This document shows positions 25,603 through 34,806 of a stretch of DNA of 64,000 nt, piece after piece. Origin of the DNA: Lacibacter sp. H375 (GTDB lineage Bacteria; Bacteroidota; Bacteroidia; Chitinophagales; Chitinophagaceae); the NCBI RefSeq assembly GCF_037892425.1, contig NZ_JBBKTT010000001.1, positions 2,294,001 to 2,358,000 on the forward strand, in the 5' to 3' direction. Under the pieces are notes generated by a model. That model worked only from the letters and a program-made list of their open reading frames with translations. It made no database searches and was not told the DNA's origin. The position numbers were made by a program, and so were the translations under genes. The first letter of the stretch is position 1. The number at the start of each line of letters is the position of its first letter.

Positions 25603-25649
25603 AATAAGTAAAAAGTTGATAGGGGATACCTATCAACTTTTTACTTATT
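25603..25649. terminator. long perfect hairpin, bidirectional terminator
   Basis: A 21-base-pair perfect stem (25603-25623 with 25629-25649) and a five-base loop lie between convergent dcd and the DUF3810 gene. The stem overlaps the DUF3810 stop codon and its last codons. A- and T-rich flanks on both sides suit termination in either direction. Confidence 0.8.
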
Positions 25650-26723
25650 ATACTTCTTCCTGTACGCAATCAACCAACCCGTTACCTCACCATAACTTTC
25701 AATCCCTTTCCGCTGGCGGTTTTGTTTGAGATAGTAATCGTATAAAAAATCGGTCCAGTCGCTGATAAACGTACGATGCTCTTCCACATACTTACGATAT
25801 GTTTTCAAATCTCTTTTTACACCATCATGCAATTTTGTGCCAAACTCTTTTGCTGCTGTTGAATCAACTGCTCTTAAGTTTCCCCATGCATACAAGAACA
25901 TATCGAGATAAGAAGAGTATTGCATGAGTGTATCGCTTGAATGTGTAGCCGCCAGGAAACCTACAAAGTTTGCTTCGCTTTCGCTGGCGTAACCAACCTG
26001 GTGCGCCATTTCATGACAGGTAACATAAGGCTGCAGAAAATTTGGGATAGCGGTGTTTACCTGACCTTCACCAGTGAAAGGATTATAATATCCCTGGAAG
26101 CCGATATAGTTACCAACTCGTCCAAACATCGAGGGCTTTAAGGAAGAATAACGGTAACGCATATAAGGAAACTGCTGTTCCAGTTGACTGTAACCTTCCC
26201 TTGCCGATTGAAACATACGTTCACGGCTCATGACGGTATCTTTTTTCTGCAGGCAAATCGCTTTGCGGCTATTCAGTTCCGTGAGCAGAAAAGTATTCAG
26301 CTCAATTAATTCCTCTTTTATAAACTTGGCATTCTTTAACCCAAGTTGATGTTCAATGCCTTTCCGGTAGTAATTCAAGCCCCAGAACAGGTAGAAATAA
26401 ACGTATACCGCAAGTATAATAATGCCTGCCGTCACCAGCGGGTTCAGCTTTTTACGCCAGCTATCGGTTTTATGAAATAGCCGCACTACAAATTTGCCGA
26501 TCTGCCAAAGCACACTGATTGTAACAATGGAATAAATAATATCGCCAAGGCTGAACGGGAACCAGCCAAAGAGTAAACGCAGCGTCGACGCAAGCTTTGG
26601 GTAAAAACTGGTGGCATAGTTCTTCTCGATCCATTCATGATTGCCTGCAATGAAGAAGATAAACAGGGCAAAGATGGATAGTGTGCTGATGATTGCTATG
26701 CGTATGATTCTTCCGTAAGTCAT
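25641..26723 (-). CDS. DUF3810 family membrane metalloprotease-like protein
   Basis: The 360-residue protein has three N-terminal membrane segments (IISTLSIFALFIFFIAG, then two more to about residue 120) and a soluble part with HEMAHQVGYASESEANFVGF at about 236-255. This is an HExxH plus downstream glutamate zinc site as in gluzincin-like proteases. DUF3810 proteins are common in Bacteroidota and uncharacterised. ATG 26723 (MTYGRIIRIA) is preferred to 26759. Substrate unknown. Confidence 0.85.
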   Translation of the reverse strand: MTYGRIIRIAIISTLSIFALFIFFIAGNHEWIEKNYATSFYPKLASTLRLLFGWFPFSLGDIIYSIVTISVLWQIGKFVVRLFHKTDSWRKKLNPLVTAGIIILAVYVYFYLFWGLNYYRKGIEHQLGLKNAKFIKEELIELNTFLLTELNSRKAICLQKKDTVMSRERMFQSAREGYSQLEQQFPYMRYRYSSLKPSMFGRVGNYIGFQGYYNPFTGEGQVNTAIPNFLQPYVTCHEMAHQVGYASESEANFVGFLAATHSSDTLMQYSSYLDMFLYAWGNLRAVDSTAAKEFGTKLHDGVKRDLKTYRKYVEEHRTFISDWTDFLYDYYLKQNRQRKGIESYGEVTGWLIAYRKKYNK

Positions 26724-27050
26724 TCGGTTCAAATTTACGGGAGGAAGGTGAATGGTCAATTGGCAATGGAGGAAGGTTGGAATTTGGGTTTTGGAGTTTG
26801 TGAATTGGGTTGTGCCAATTGCCTGTTGCTCTTGTGCCGTGTATCTTGACTCTTATTCCTTTGCTCAACCTAGCCCCGACCGCCGTGGATGCCCCGAAGG
26901 CTTTGCAAATCAGCAGACTAATGTCACTTAAGCTTAGCTTTGCAGTACCGAACGCAGTCATTCAGCGGCGGAGCAGGAACAAAGGGCGGGAAACCGCAGC
27001 CCAACAAGGAACGGAACGCTGCCGCTCCTGAAAATAAACCTGCTTTTCCT
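26724..27050. other. intergenic region with inverted repeats before yceD operon
   Basis: About 330 bases without a convincing gene. CAATTGGCA (26757-26765) and its inverse TGCCAATTG (26813-26821) form one pair. A GC-rich block around 26960-27030 holds GCGGGAAACCGC (26986-26997), a perfect four-base-pair hairpin with a GAAA loop, and further GGCGGAGC/GCTGCCGCTCC words. The block resembles a dispersed repeat. Frames crossing it look translated by chance. Confidence 0.4.
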
Positions 27051-27082
27051 TTTGGCTTGAAACTGTATTTCGGTTACCTTTG
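27051..27082 (+). promoter_or_regulatory. Bacteroidota-type promoter of yceD-rpmF-plsX
   Basis: TTTG at 27051-27054, 20 bases, then TACCTTTG at 27075-27082 match TTTG-N20-TAnnTTTG. The yceD start codon is at 27107, giving a leader of about 18 bases. Confidence 0.8.
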
Positions 27083-27106
27083 CAAACTCTTTAAAATAGG
27101 GGTGAT

Positions 27107-27643
27107 ATGGCAAGCCGCCGGGAATACGAAATAGCATTTGTGGGTTTAAAGCCCGGCATTCATCAATTTGATTATGAAATTGATGACAGGTTCTTTGAGG
27201 AATTCGAAAAACAGGACTTTAAAAACTGTAAGGCCAACGTAAAACTGCAACTCGAAAAGAATACCGGGTTTATGTTGCTGAAGTTTGAGGTGGTTGGTAC
27301 CGTTGGCGTTCTTTGCGACCGTTGTGGTAACGATCTTCCTTTAGAACTGTGGGACGAATTTGAGATGCTGGTTAAAATGACCGATGAACCTGAGAAGATG
27401 AATGATGAAGAAGAAAGTCCGGATGTGTTTTACATATCCCGAACAGAAAGTCATCTGCATGTGAAGAGCTGGATCTACGAGTTCATAGTACTAAGCATCC
27501 CTATGCAAAAGATGTGTAAGGAAAGTGAAATGGGTGGACCGCATTGCAACAAAGAAGTGCTTGCACGCCTTGCTCAACTTAACCCGCAAACAAACGAAAA
27601 CAAATCAATCTGGAAAGGATTGGATAAATTCAGAAACGACTAA
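27107..27643 (+). CDS. YceD/DUF177 family protein
   Basis: The 178-residue protein is the DUF177 member that precedes rpmF in most bacteria. It has CDRCGNDL (C70, C73), the conserved CxxC, and a later pair in CKESEMGGPHC, together a possible metal site. The family has been linked to 23S rRNA maturation or accumulation. The gene is 11 bases before rpmF and shares its promoter. Confidence 0.92.
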   Translation: MASRREYEIAFVGLKPGIHQFDYEIDDRFFEEFEKQDFKNCKANVKLQLEKNTGFMLLKFEVVGTVGVLCDRCGNDLPLELWDEFEMLVKMTDEPEKMNDEEESPDVFYISRTESHLHVKSWIYEFIVLSIPMQKMCKESEMGGPHCNKEVLARLAQLNPQTNENKSIWKGLDKFRND

Positions 27644-27654
27644 AATTTAAAGAT

Positions 27655-27849
27655 ATGCCAAATCCAAAGCGCAGACATTCACAGCAACGCAGCGCAAAGC
27701 GTCGTACACACTACACAGCAGTGAGTGTTACTTTAACAAAGGATAGCACAACGGGTGAAATTCATCCACGTCACCGTGCACATGTGAGTGAAGGTAAACT
27801 GTACTACAAAGGAAAATTAGTAGCTGAAAAAGCTCCTTTAAAAGCGTAA
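27655..27849 (+). CDS. rpmF: 50S ribosomal protein L32
   Basis: This 64-residue basic protein begins MPNPKRRHSQQRSAKRR, the conserved L32 start. It lacks the zinc-binding cysteines found in some L32 forms, so it is the C-minus type. It is translated between yceD and plsX, the common order linking ribosome and lipid synthesis genes. Confidence 0.97.
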   Translation: MPNPKRRHSQQRSAKRRTHYTAVSVTLTKDSTTGEIHPRHRAHVSEGKLYYKGKLVAEKAPLKA

Positions 27850-27873
27850 GCTTTTTATAATTAACTTACCTGC

Positions 27874-28824
27874 ATGGTCATAGGTATTGACATGATGGGT
27901 GGCGACTACGCCCCTCAGCAGCCGCTGTTGGGCGTAGATTTGTTTTTAGCCGATGCTGCCCCGGGAATAGAATTGCTGTTGCTTGGTGATGAAACCATCA
28001 TGCGCAGGCATTTTGTTACTGTACCTCCATCTGTTTCTTTTGTGCACACTACCGAAGTGGTGGATATGCACGAACCTCCCACCAAAGCTTTACGGGATAA
28101 GCCCAACTCATCCATGAACAAAGGATTACAGTTGCTGGCAGAAGGAAAAATTGATGCGTTCATCAGTGCAGGTAACACCGGTGCAATGATGGTGGGTGTA
28201 TTTTATACCATCCGTGCTATTGAAGGTGTGCAGCGACCAACCATTTCAACCGTTATCCCAAAAGTGGAAGGTGGTTACGGATTGATTCTCGATGTGGGTA
28301 TGCAGGCCGATTGTAAACCGGAAAATCTGTTGCAGAATGCTATTCTCGGCAGCATCTACGCACAAAATATTCTTGAGATTGAAAATCCGGCTGTGGCGTT
28401 GATCAATATTGGTGAAGAAGAAGGGAAAGGTAACCTGTTGGCTCAGGCAGCTTATCCTTTGTTGAAAGAAAGTAAGCTTATCAACTTTATTGGTAATATA
28501 GAAGGCCGTGAAGTATTGACCGGCAGAGCTGATGTGATGGTATGTGATGGGTTCACCGGGAATGTTATTCTGAAATTAGGTGAATCGATCTTTGATATTG
28601 CGAAATCACGCAGCCTTGATGAAGACGATTACTTCAAGCGTTTCAATTTTGAAACCTACGGTGGCACACCCATTCTTGGTATTGATAAGCCTGTTATCGT
28701 TGGTCATGGTATTTCAACCTCAAAGGCATTTTTGAATATGATCCATCTTGCCAGCAAGATGATTGAAACTAAACTGCTGGAGAAGATGAAGGCCAAGTTT
28801 GTGAGCGAAGAAGAAGTAGAATAA
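27874..28824 (+). CDS. plsX: phosphate acyltransferase PlsX
   Basis: The 316-residue enzyme starts VIGIDMMGGDYAPQQP and has SAGNTGAMM, DVGMQADCKPENL and CDGFTGNVILK, all typical of PlsX. It converts acyl-ACP and phosphate to acyl-phosphate, the first step of phosphatidic acid synthesis with PlsY. It ends the yceD-rpmF-plsX operon; the tRNA-Lys promoter follows. Confidence 0.96.
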   Translation: MVIGIDMMGGDYAPQQPLLGVDLFLADAAPGIELLLLGDETIMRRHFVTVPPSVSFVHTTEVVDMHEPPTKALRDKPNSSMNKGLQLLAEGKIDAFISAGNTGAMMVGVFYTIRAIEGVQRPTISTVIPKVEGGYGLILDVGMQADCKPENLLQNAILGSIYAQNILEIENPAVALINIGEEEGKGNLLAQAAYPLLKESKLINFIGNIEGREVLTGRADVMVCDGFTGNVILKLGESIFDIAKSRSLDEDDYFKRFNFETYGGTPILGIDKPVIVGHGISTSKAFLNMIHLASKMIETKLLEKMKAKFVSEEEVE

Positions 28825-28900
28825 AACTGTAATAAGATGAACAAACTGTTTAAACAGAATTGTTTATTTCAGGGAAAATAAAAACATTTTGTTTGAAAAG

Positions 28901-28931
28901 TTGGGAGCGAATTCTAATTCTCCTATTTTTG
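28901..28931 (+). promoter_or_regulatory. Bacteroidota-type promoter of tRNA-Lys
   Basis: TTG at 28901-28903, a 20-base spacer and TATTTTTG at 28924-28931. The tRNA begins 28 bases downstream. Confidence 0.78.
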
Positions 28932-28959
28932 CACTCCCAAAAAAACGGAAACGTTTTGA

Positions 28960-29032
28960 GATTCCGTAGCTCAGTTGGTAGAGCACGACACTTTTAATGT
29001 TGGGGTCCTGGGTTCGAGTCCCAGCGGGATCA
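28960..29032 (+). tRNA. tRNA-Lys (anticodon TTT)
   Basis: A 73-base cloverleaf: acceptor GATTCCG pairs with CGGGATC, D arm GCTC/GAGC, anticodon stem CGACA/TGTTG with loop CTTTTAA (anticodon TTT), T arm CTGGG/CCCAG with TTCGAGT loop, discriminator A. CCA is not encoded. It has its own promoter and a terminator eight bases downstream. Confidence 0.97.
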
Positions 29033-29040
29033 CAGAAACA

Positions 29041-29066
29041 AAAGCCTCCACACGGAGGCTTTTCTG
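29041..29066 (+). terminator. rho-independent terminator of tRNA-Lys
   Basis: AAAGCCTCC (29041-29049) and GGAGGCTTT with a four-base loop, then TTCTGTTT. A TACTTTTG box at 29074-29081 follows and is the likely -7 element of the downstream SDR gene. Confidence 0.85.
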
Positions 29067-29098
29067 TTTATATTACTTTTGCAAATAAATCAACAGGC

Positions 29099-29902
29099 AT
29101 GGATTTTCAGAATAAGGTTGTTGTTATCACCGGCGGAAGCGATGGCATTGGAAAAGCATTGGTTCAACTTTTTTTAAGCAAAGGCGCAAAGGTTGCTACC
29201 TGCGGCAGAAATGCTGACAGGTTGTATTCATTGCAACAGGAGTTTGCAGGCAGAGCTTTGCATACGTTTGTTGCTGATGTTAGTAATGAAGATGATTGTA
29301 ACCGGTTTATTGAAACAACGGTAAAAGCATTTGGAGGCATTGATGTGCTCATCAACAATGCAGGCCTATCCATGCGTGCATTGATCATTGAATCGGAAAC
29401 AAGTGCTTATAAACGATTGATGGATGTAAATTTCTGGGGCACTGTGTATACAACCAAAGCTGCACTTCCATACATTATTCAACGTAAAGGAACTGTTGCC
29501 GGTATTTCTTCTATTGTTGGCAACCGAGGTATACCGGGCAGAAGTGCTTACTCAGCTTCAAAATTTGCTATGCAAGGTTGGCTGGAAGCGTTGCGTGTTG
29601 AAATGTTTGATCATGGCGTAAATGTATTGTGGGTGTCGCCGGGCTTTATTGCTACCAATATCCGTTCAGTTGCATTGAATGGAGAAGGCAACCCAATTGG
29701 CGAAACTCCAATGGATGAATCGAAATTGATGAGTGCCGAAGAATGTGCCCAACATATTTTTAATTCGATTGCAAAACGCAAACGTGCAGTAGTGCTTACA
29801 GCAACAGGCAAAGCAACAGTGTGGATTGGTAAATTGTTGCCACGTGTTGCTGATAAGTATATCCACAAGTTTTTCTTTAAGGATGGGAAGCTCATTAAAT
29901 AA
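29099..29902 (+). CDS. SDR family oxidoreductase
   Basis: The 267-residue classical short-chain dehydrogenase has TGGSDGIGKA (cofactor loop, 11-20), NNAG (86-89), the catalytic serine in GISSIVG and YSASK (Y151, K155). The C-terminal layout resembles DHRS7-like enzymes that act on lipids or steroids, but the substrate cannot be read from sequence. ATG 29099 is chosen because the frame upstream runs through the tRNA gene. The SAM-hydrolase-like gene follows after 76 bases. Confidence 0.9.
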   Translation: MDFQNKVVVITGGSDGIGKALVQLFLSKGAKVATCGRNADRLYSLQQEFAGRALHTFVADVSNEDDCNRFIETTVKAFGGIDVLINNAGLSMRALIIESETSAYKRLMDVNFWGTVYTTKAALPYIIQRKGTVAGISSIVGNRGIPGRSAYSASKFAMQGWLEALRVEMFDHGVNVLWVSPGFIATNIRSVALNGEGNPIGETPMDESKLMSAEECAQHIFNSIAKRKRAVVLTATGKATVWIGKLLPRVADKYIHKFFFKDGKLIK

Positions 29903-29978
29903 TGCAACTGCTCTTTAACAGGGCTTGTTTCTTCCACTGATTATTCTTTATCTTTCCTTCCAATTTTTCTACGCATCA

Positions 29979-30800
29979 ATGGCTTTACTAACCCTCACAT
30001 CAGACATCGGAGAACAGGATTACCTGGCCGGAGCCGTGAAAGCCGTGTTGTTACGACAAAATCCATCGTTTCAATTAGTTGATATTACACATCAGTTATC
30101 ACCGTTTAATGATCCGCAGGCAGCTTATATTATCCGGAATGCGACCAAACAATTTCCGGCAGGCACTTTTCATATCATTCTTGTAAATCTTTTTCAATAC
30201 AAGCCCGATCATTTATTGCTGGTGAAACACAATGAGCAGTATTACCTCTTGGCCGATAATGGTCTTATCACCATGATACTTGAAGAAACACCGCAAGAGC
30301 TGGTGGCCTTGCCGATGGATAAATCCATTGCCCGAAATACACTTGCATGTGCTGATGTATTTGCAAAGGCGATTGATGATCTGGCAAATGGAAAATCTTT
30401 AGTTGAACTCGGTGATGCGACAGTTTCCATACAGGTGAGAAACCCGTTGCGACCAATCACTACCAGTCAGTACATTGAAGGGCAGATCATTTCTATTGAT
30501 CATTTTGAGAATGTGATCGTGAATATTACGCATGAAGAATTTGAAGCACAACGCAAGGGCCGCCGCTTTAAAATTGTATTTAAACGTGATGAAATGATCG
30601 ACCGTATCAGCGAAACCTATGCTGATGTGAACGAAGGTGAAAAGTTGGCCTTGTTCAATGCGGCAGGTTATCTTGAAATTGCCATCAATAAAGGCAATGC
30701 AGCCGGGTTGTTTGGATTGCAGGGCTTTTCTGAAAAGAGCACCAGCCAATACACACAAAGCCGTTTATTTTACCAAACGGTAAGGGTTTATTTTGAATAA
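29979..30800 (+). CDS. SAM hydroxide adenosyltransferase (DUF62 family)
   Basis: The 273-residue protein begins MALLTLTSDIGEQDYLAGA, the DUF62 N-terminus with the conserved aspartate, and has ILVNLFQY, LLADNGL and a C-terminal domain with IDHFENVIVNIT. The family hydrolyses S-adenosylmethionine to adenosine and methionine, related to fluorinases and chlorinases. A typical halogenase loop is not evident, so hydrolase activity is expected. The start at 29979 matches the family; the frame is open 54 bases upstream with a hydrophobic, unlikely extension. Confidence 0.9.
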   Translation: MALLTLTSDIGEQDYLAGAVKAVLLRQNPSFQLVDITHQLSPFNDPQAAYIIRNATKQFPAGTFHIILVNLFQYKPDHLLLVKHNEQYYLLADNGLITMILEETPQELVALPMDKSIARNTLACADVFAKAIDDLANGKSLVELGDATVSIQVRNPLRPITTSQYIEGQIISIDHFENVIVNITHEEFEAQRKGRRFKIVFKRDEMIDRISETYADVNEGEKLALFNAAGYLEIAINKGNAAGLFGLQGFSEKSTSQYTQSRLFYQTVRVYFE

Positions 30801-30843
30801 ATACAGCCCGTCAAATTATCCTGTTAAAAGAAAGTTGAAATAC

Positions 30844-30872
30844 TTGTTTATACCCTCATCTCCTTATTTTTG
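30844..30872 (+). promoter_or_regulatory. candidate promoter of DUF2723 gene
   Basis: TTG at 30844-30846, 18-base spacer, TATTTTTG at 30865-30872. Downstream, GCCTGCC and GGGCGGGC around 30872-30894 can pair, forming a small leader hairpin before the start codon at 30917. Confidence 0.6.
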
Positions 30873-30916
30873 CCTGCCTCCCGTTAGGGCGGGCTATTTC
30901 TAAACCAAAGCTTCAT

Positions 30917-33900
30917 ATGAATTTTCAAAAGCTCAACAACATTACAGGCTGGATCATTGGTCTTGTATCCTGCGCTGTGTACGTGTTAACGATGGAACCA
31001 ACCGGTAGTTTGTGGGACACAGGCGAATTTATTTCCTGTGCCTATAAGTTAGGTATTCCTCACCCTCCGGGCGCACCTTTGTTTATTATGCTGGGTCGTT
31101 TGTTTACACTCTTTACACCCGGCGATGCCGCTATTGGTGTAAACCTGCTGTCAGCATTATCAAGTGGTTTCACAATCATGTTCCTGTTCTGGACCATTAC
31201 ACACTTTGGTCGCAGATTGGTGCAAAAAAATAATGAAGAGTTACAGGGCAACCAGTTGTTTACTGTAATGGCTGCAGGTGTTATCGGCTCGTTGGCCTAC
31301 ACATTCAGTGATTCTTTCTGGTATAGTGCTGTTGAAGGTGAAGTATATGCGTTATCATCTTTTTTTACGGCTGTTGTATTCTGGATGATCCTGAAATGGG
31401 AGCATGAAGATGCAAAAGCAGGTGACGATGACCGTAAGCGTACGTTTGCTGAACGTTGGATCGTACTTATCTTCTTCATCATGGGATTGAGTATTGGTGT
31501 TCACTTATTGAACCTTCTTACACTTCCTGCCATTGTGATGGTGTATTATTTCCGCAGGTATAAACCAACATGGACCGGTGGTACAGTAGCCTTCCTGATT
31601 GGTTGCGTTATTACAGGTGTTGTGCAGAAAGCGGTGATCCAGTGGAGTATTTCAAGTGCAGGCTGGTTCGATCGTTTATTTGTAAACAGTTTTGGTTTGC
31701 CTTTCTTTTCCGGATTTATTTTCTTTTTTGCTTTGGTAGCAGTGCTTATATGGCTTGGTTTGCGTTATGCCAAACAAAATCAGTGGCGCTTTTTGCGTTT
31801 AGGTTTGTGGAGCTTTGCATTTATGCTCATTGGTTTTTCTACTTATGTAACAACCATGATCCGTGCAAATGCCAACCCCGGCATTGATATGAACGATGTA
31901 AACAACCCGATGGCTTTGGTAAGTTACCTGAGCCGAGAGCAATATGGTGATGTGCCATTGCTGAAAGGACAAAAGTTTACAGCAGAAGCAGAAGAGTATG
32001 CTGATGAAGGGGATGCTTACCAACGTGTGGGTGATCGTTATGAAGTAACCGGACAAAAAAGAAAACCTGTTTACCCTGCTGAACAAACAATGATATTTCC
32101 ACGTGTATGGGATGCCAGTAACGACCAGGGACATGCCGATTATTATGCACAGTTCCTTGGCATTGGAAAATACCAGGATCGACAAACTGGAAAAATTTCT
32201 TACGAACGTGATCCTGATATGGCCGATAACTTTAAATTCTTCTTCGGCTACCAGGTAAACATTATGTACTTCCGTTACTTCATGTGGAATTTTGCAGGAA
32301 GACAAAATGATGTACAGGGTTTAGGTGAAAGAAGAAATAGTAATTGGGTGAGTGGAATTTCTCCGCTTGATAATGCAAGATTGGGTAACCAGAAATTAAT
32401 GCCCGACAGTTTGAAGAATAACAAGGCACATAACAAATACTATTTGCTTCCTTTCATTCTTGGATTGCTGGGAATTCTTTATCAATTTAATAAGAATAAA
32501 AAAGACGGACTGATTGTTGGCTTGTTATTCTTCTTTACAGGCTTAGCAATTGTGTTGTATCTCAACCAGGCAGGTCCTCAACCACGTGAGCGTGACTATG
32601 CCTATGTAGGAAGTTTCTATGCATTTGCTATCTGGATCGGTCTTGGATTTTTCCAGGTAAAAGAATGGTTAGAGAAATTAATAAAAGGTGCTGTTGGTTC
32701 TTATGTGGCTGCTGCACTTTGTTTTGTTGCTGTTCCTGTTCTAATGGCTTCTCAAAACTGGGATGATCATGATCGCAGCAAAAAAACAATTGCTCCTGAT
32801 CTTGCTACAAATTATCTCGAAAGCTGTGCACCAAATGCCATCCTGTTTACCGTTGGTGATAACGATACCTATCCATTATGGTATGCACAGGAAGTGAAAG
32901 GGATCCGTCCAGATATTCGTGTCATCAACACAAGCTTGCTTGGTACCGATTGGTATATTAACCAGCTTCGTTATAAAGTAAACAACAGTGATCCGATCGA
33001 TGTAATTTGGAGTGAAGAACAAATAGCCGGTGATAAACGTAACGTAGCTTATCACATTCCGCTTTCACAAACTGATACTGCTTTTTACGATCTCTATACC
33101 ATGATGAAAGATCAGGTTGGTAGTGATGCCGATAATAAAATGTATCGTTCACAAGGTGGTGAAATGCTTAACTACTTCTACAGCCAGCGTTTTAAAGTAC
33201 CGGTTGATGGAAACGTTGTTCGCCAGAACGGAACGGTTACAGCAAAAGACAGTGTGCTGAATGAACTTCGTTTCCAGGTAGGCAAAAGTTACTTGTTTAA
33301 AAATGATGCAGCTATTCTCAACATCATTGCTGCTAATAACTGGAAACGTCCGATCTATTTCACGCAACCTTATCAATTAGGCTTTGATGATTATCTCCGC
33401 CAGGATGGGTTAACCTATCGCCTTGTTCCTGTTGCAAATGCAAGAGGAACAGCCAATATGGATTGGATGTTTGATAAGATCATGAACAAATTCAAATATG
33501 GCGGTGCAGATAAGAATGAAGTTTATTTTGATGAAGAAAACCGCAGGCACATGGTGAACATCCGTAATGCACATACCATGCTTGCAATGAATCTTATCGC
33601 TGCAGGACGTAAAGATGATGCGAAGAAAGTGTTACAACGTGCAGACCAGATGATCAAAGACAAGAACGTGCCATATGCACTTGCATCACGTTATGGTAAT
33701 GATCATAATGAAAAGAGTTTCTATTTTGCAATGACAGCTTTCCAGGCAGGTGATATTGAATTAGGCAAACGTATCATGGAAAGTGTAAAGAAAGATTTGC
33801 AGCAGCAAATGGCATTTTATGAATCATATGTTGGTGGTGAAGGCACAACACCTTCAGAATATGAATACCAGGTTGCAAAACAATTAGTACAGGGTATCGA

Positions 33901-34006
33901 CAATGCACTGAAAGAATTTGTGCAGGGGATAAAACCTGGCTCTGATACATTACAGAGTAAGGAAGTTCCTCAGACAATCAAAAACACAACAGATACGCAG
34001 AAATAA
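30917..34006 (+). CDS. DUF2723 family integral membrane protein (GT117-like)
   Basis: The 1029-residue protein begins with an integral membrane domain: LTMEPTGSLWDTGEFISCAYKLGIPHPPGAP carries the conserved acidic and proline residues of DUF2723, related to protein O-mannosyltransferases. About ten membrane segments reach residue 600, followed by a large soluble domain with an acidic SVGDNDTYPLWYAQE-like segment and a helical C-terminus with TPR-like character. It probably moves a sugar from a lipid donor to a surface substrate; family-level inference only. A strong terminator follows. Confidence 0.9.
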   Translation: MNFQKLNNITGWIIGLVSCAVYVLTMEPTGSLWDTGEFISCAYKLGIPHPPGAPLFIMLGRLFTLFTPGDAAIGVNLLSALSSGFTIMFLFWTITHFGRRLVQKNNEELQGNQLFTVMAAGVIGSLAYTFSDSFWYSAVEGEVYALSSFFTAVVFWMILKWEHEDAKAGDDDRKRTFAERWIVLIFFIMGLSIGVHLLNLLTLPAIVMVYYFRRYKPTWTGGTVAFLIGCVITGVVQKAVIQWSISSAGWFDRLFVNSFGLPFFSGFIFFFALVAVLIWLGLRYAKQNQWRFLRLGLWSFAFMLIGFSTYVTTMIRANANPGIDMNDVNNPMALVSYLSREQYGDVPLLKGQKFTAEAEEYADEGDAYQRVGDRYEVTGQKRKPVYPAEQTMIFPRVWDASNDQGHADYYAQFLGIGKYQDRQTGKISYERDPDMADNFKFFFGYQVNIMYFRYFMWNFAGRQNDVQGLGERRNSNWVSGISPLDNARLGNQKLMPDSLKNNKAHNKYYLLPFILGLLGILYQFNKNKKDGLIVGLLFFFTGLAIVLYLNQAGPQPRERDYAYVGSFYAFAIWIGLGFFQVKEWLEKLIKGAVGSYVAAALCFVAVPVLMASQNWDDHDRSKKTIAPDLATNYLESCAPNAILFTVGDNDTYPLWYAQEVKGIRPDIRVINTSLLGTDWYINQLRYKVNNSDPIDVIWSEEQIAGDKRNVAYHIPLSQTDTAFYDLYTMMKDQVGSDADNKMYRSQGGEMLNYFYSQRFKVPVDGNVVRQNGTVTAKDSVLNELRFQVGKSYLFKNDAAILNIIAANNWKRPIYFTQPYQLGFDDYLRQDGLTYRLVPVANARGTANMDWMFDKIMNKFKYGGADKNEVYFDEENRRHMVNIRNAHTMLAMNLIAAGRKDDAKKVLQRADQMIKDKNVPYALASRYGNDHNEKSFYFAMTAFQAGDIELGKRIMESVKKDLQQQMAFYESYVGGEGTTPSEYEYQVAKQLVQGIDNALKEFVQGIKPGSDTLQSKEVPQTIKNTTDTQK

Positions 34007-34007
34007 T

Positions 34008-34046
34008 AAAAAACTAACCCCGGCAATTAGCCGGGGTTAGTTTTTT
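34008..34046. terminator. strong bidirectional terminator
   Basis: A 17-base-pair perfect stem (AAAAAACTAACCCCGGC with its inverse) and an AATTA loop, flanked by A- and T-runs. It separates the DUF2723 gene from the convergent lipoprotein gene and touches the latter's stop codon. Confidence 0.93.
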
Positions 34047-34665
34047 ATTTAGTCTTGGCTGGTTCTGGTAAATTTTTATTCTTCCGGTATTCTTTCTCCA
34101 CACTTTGCACAACTGACACAACATACTTTACAACCTTTGTGCTTTGACGGTCGATCTGTTTGTCTAATGAGCGATACATGCCTGTTGAATTAATTGAAAC
34201 ACGTTGAAAGGTTGAGAGATCGCTGATGTCTTTACTTAATCCCGGCTGTACACTTGTTTTTGCACTCGGTATATGAACCCAGCCAACAGGCACCGGAAAT
34301 CCTGTTGCAATTAATGTAGCGGCAGTACCAAGCCCCACTACACTAATAGCCGTGCCAATAATATTTTCTTTACGACCAATAAATTTCACCCGCACAATTT
34401 TTATGTTGCAGTTACTAGTTGTTGAGCCACTATTAAGCGCCAGTTTAAATGGATGGTCTTCGGTGTTATATACCTCGGTGAACTTTTTCATTTTTTGCAG
34501 CAAAGCCTGTTTGTATTCGTATTGCTGAACAATGTTTAAGTCAAGTTCAAGATGCAGCGTGTCGAACGTTGCTGCAGGTTTCAACAGCAATTTTGGCTGA
34601 CTACAGGAGCTGGTTAGAAACAAAATGAGGCAGAAAAAGATGACAAAATTGGTAAGCCTTTGCAT
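34045..34665 (-). CDS. hypothetical lipoprotein
   Basis: The 206-residue protein has signal MQRLTNFVIFFCLILFLT and lipobox TSSC. The middle shows a hydrophobic glycine-rich stretch (IIGTAISVVGLGTAATLIATG) that could be a hairpin membrane segment or a buried strand. The C-terminus is basic. No family recognised. It is divergent from the VWA gene. Confidence 0.68.
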   Translation of the reverse strand: MQRLTNFVIFFCLILFLTSSCSQPKLLLKPAATFDTLHLELDLNIVQQYEYKQALLQKMKKFTEVYNTEDHPFKLALNSGSTTSNCNIKIVRVKFIGRKENIIGTAISVVGLGTAATLIATGFPVPVGWVHIPSAKTSVQPGLSKDISDLSTFQRVSINSTGMYRSLDKQIDRQSTKVVKYVVSVVQSVEKEYRKNKNLPEPAKTK

Positions 34666-34806
34666 GAATCGTGTGTTTTCAGACGGTAAAATAAGAAAAC
34701 AGCGGAAAAACTGTCAAGAACTTTTCAGGTTCAGTTTTTGTTATCTTTTTGTCTTCCGTCTCCGGTTCAAAAAGTAGTATTGGATTTTGAAGTAAATTGT
34801 ATAGTT

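Noticed and set aside
26810-27134. Overlapping frames upstream of yceD
   Set aside because: They run through a GC-rich repeat-like block and the yceD promoter; amino-acid content is low complexity and the end overlaps the true yceD start.
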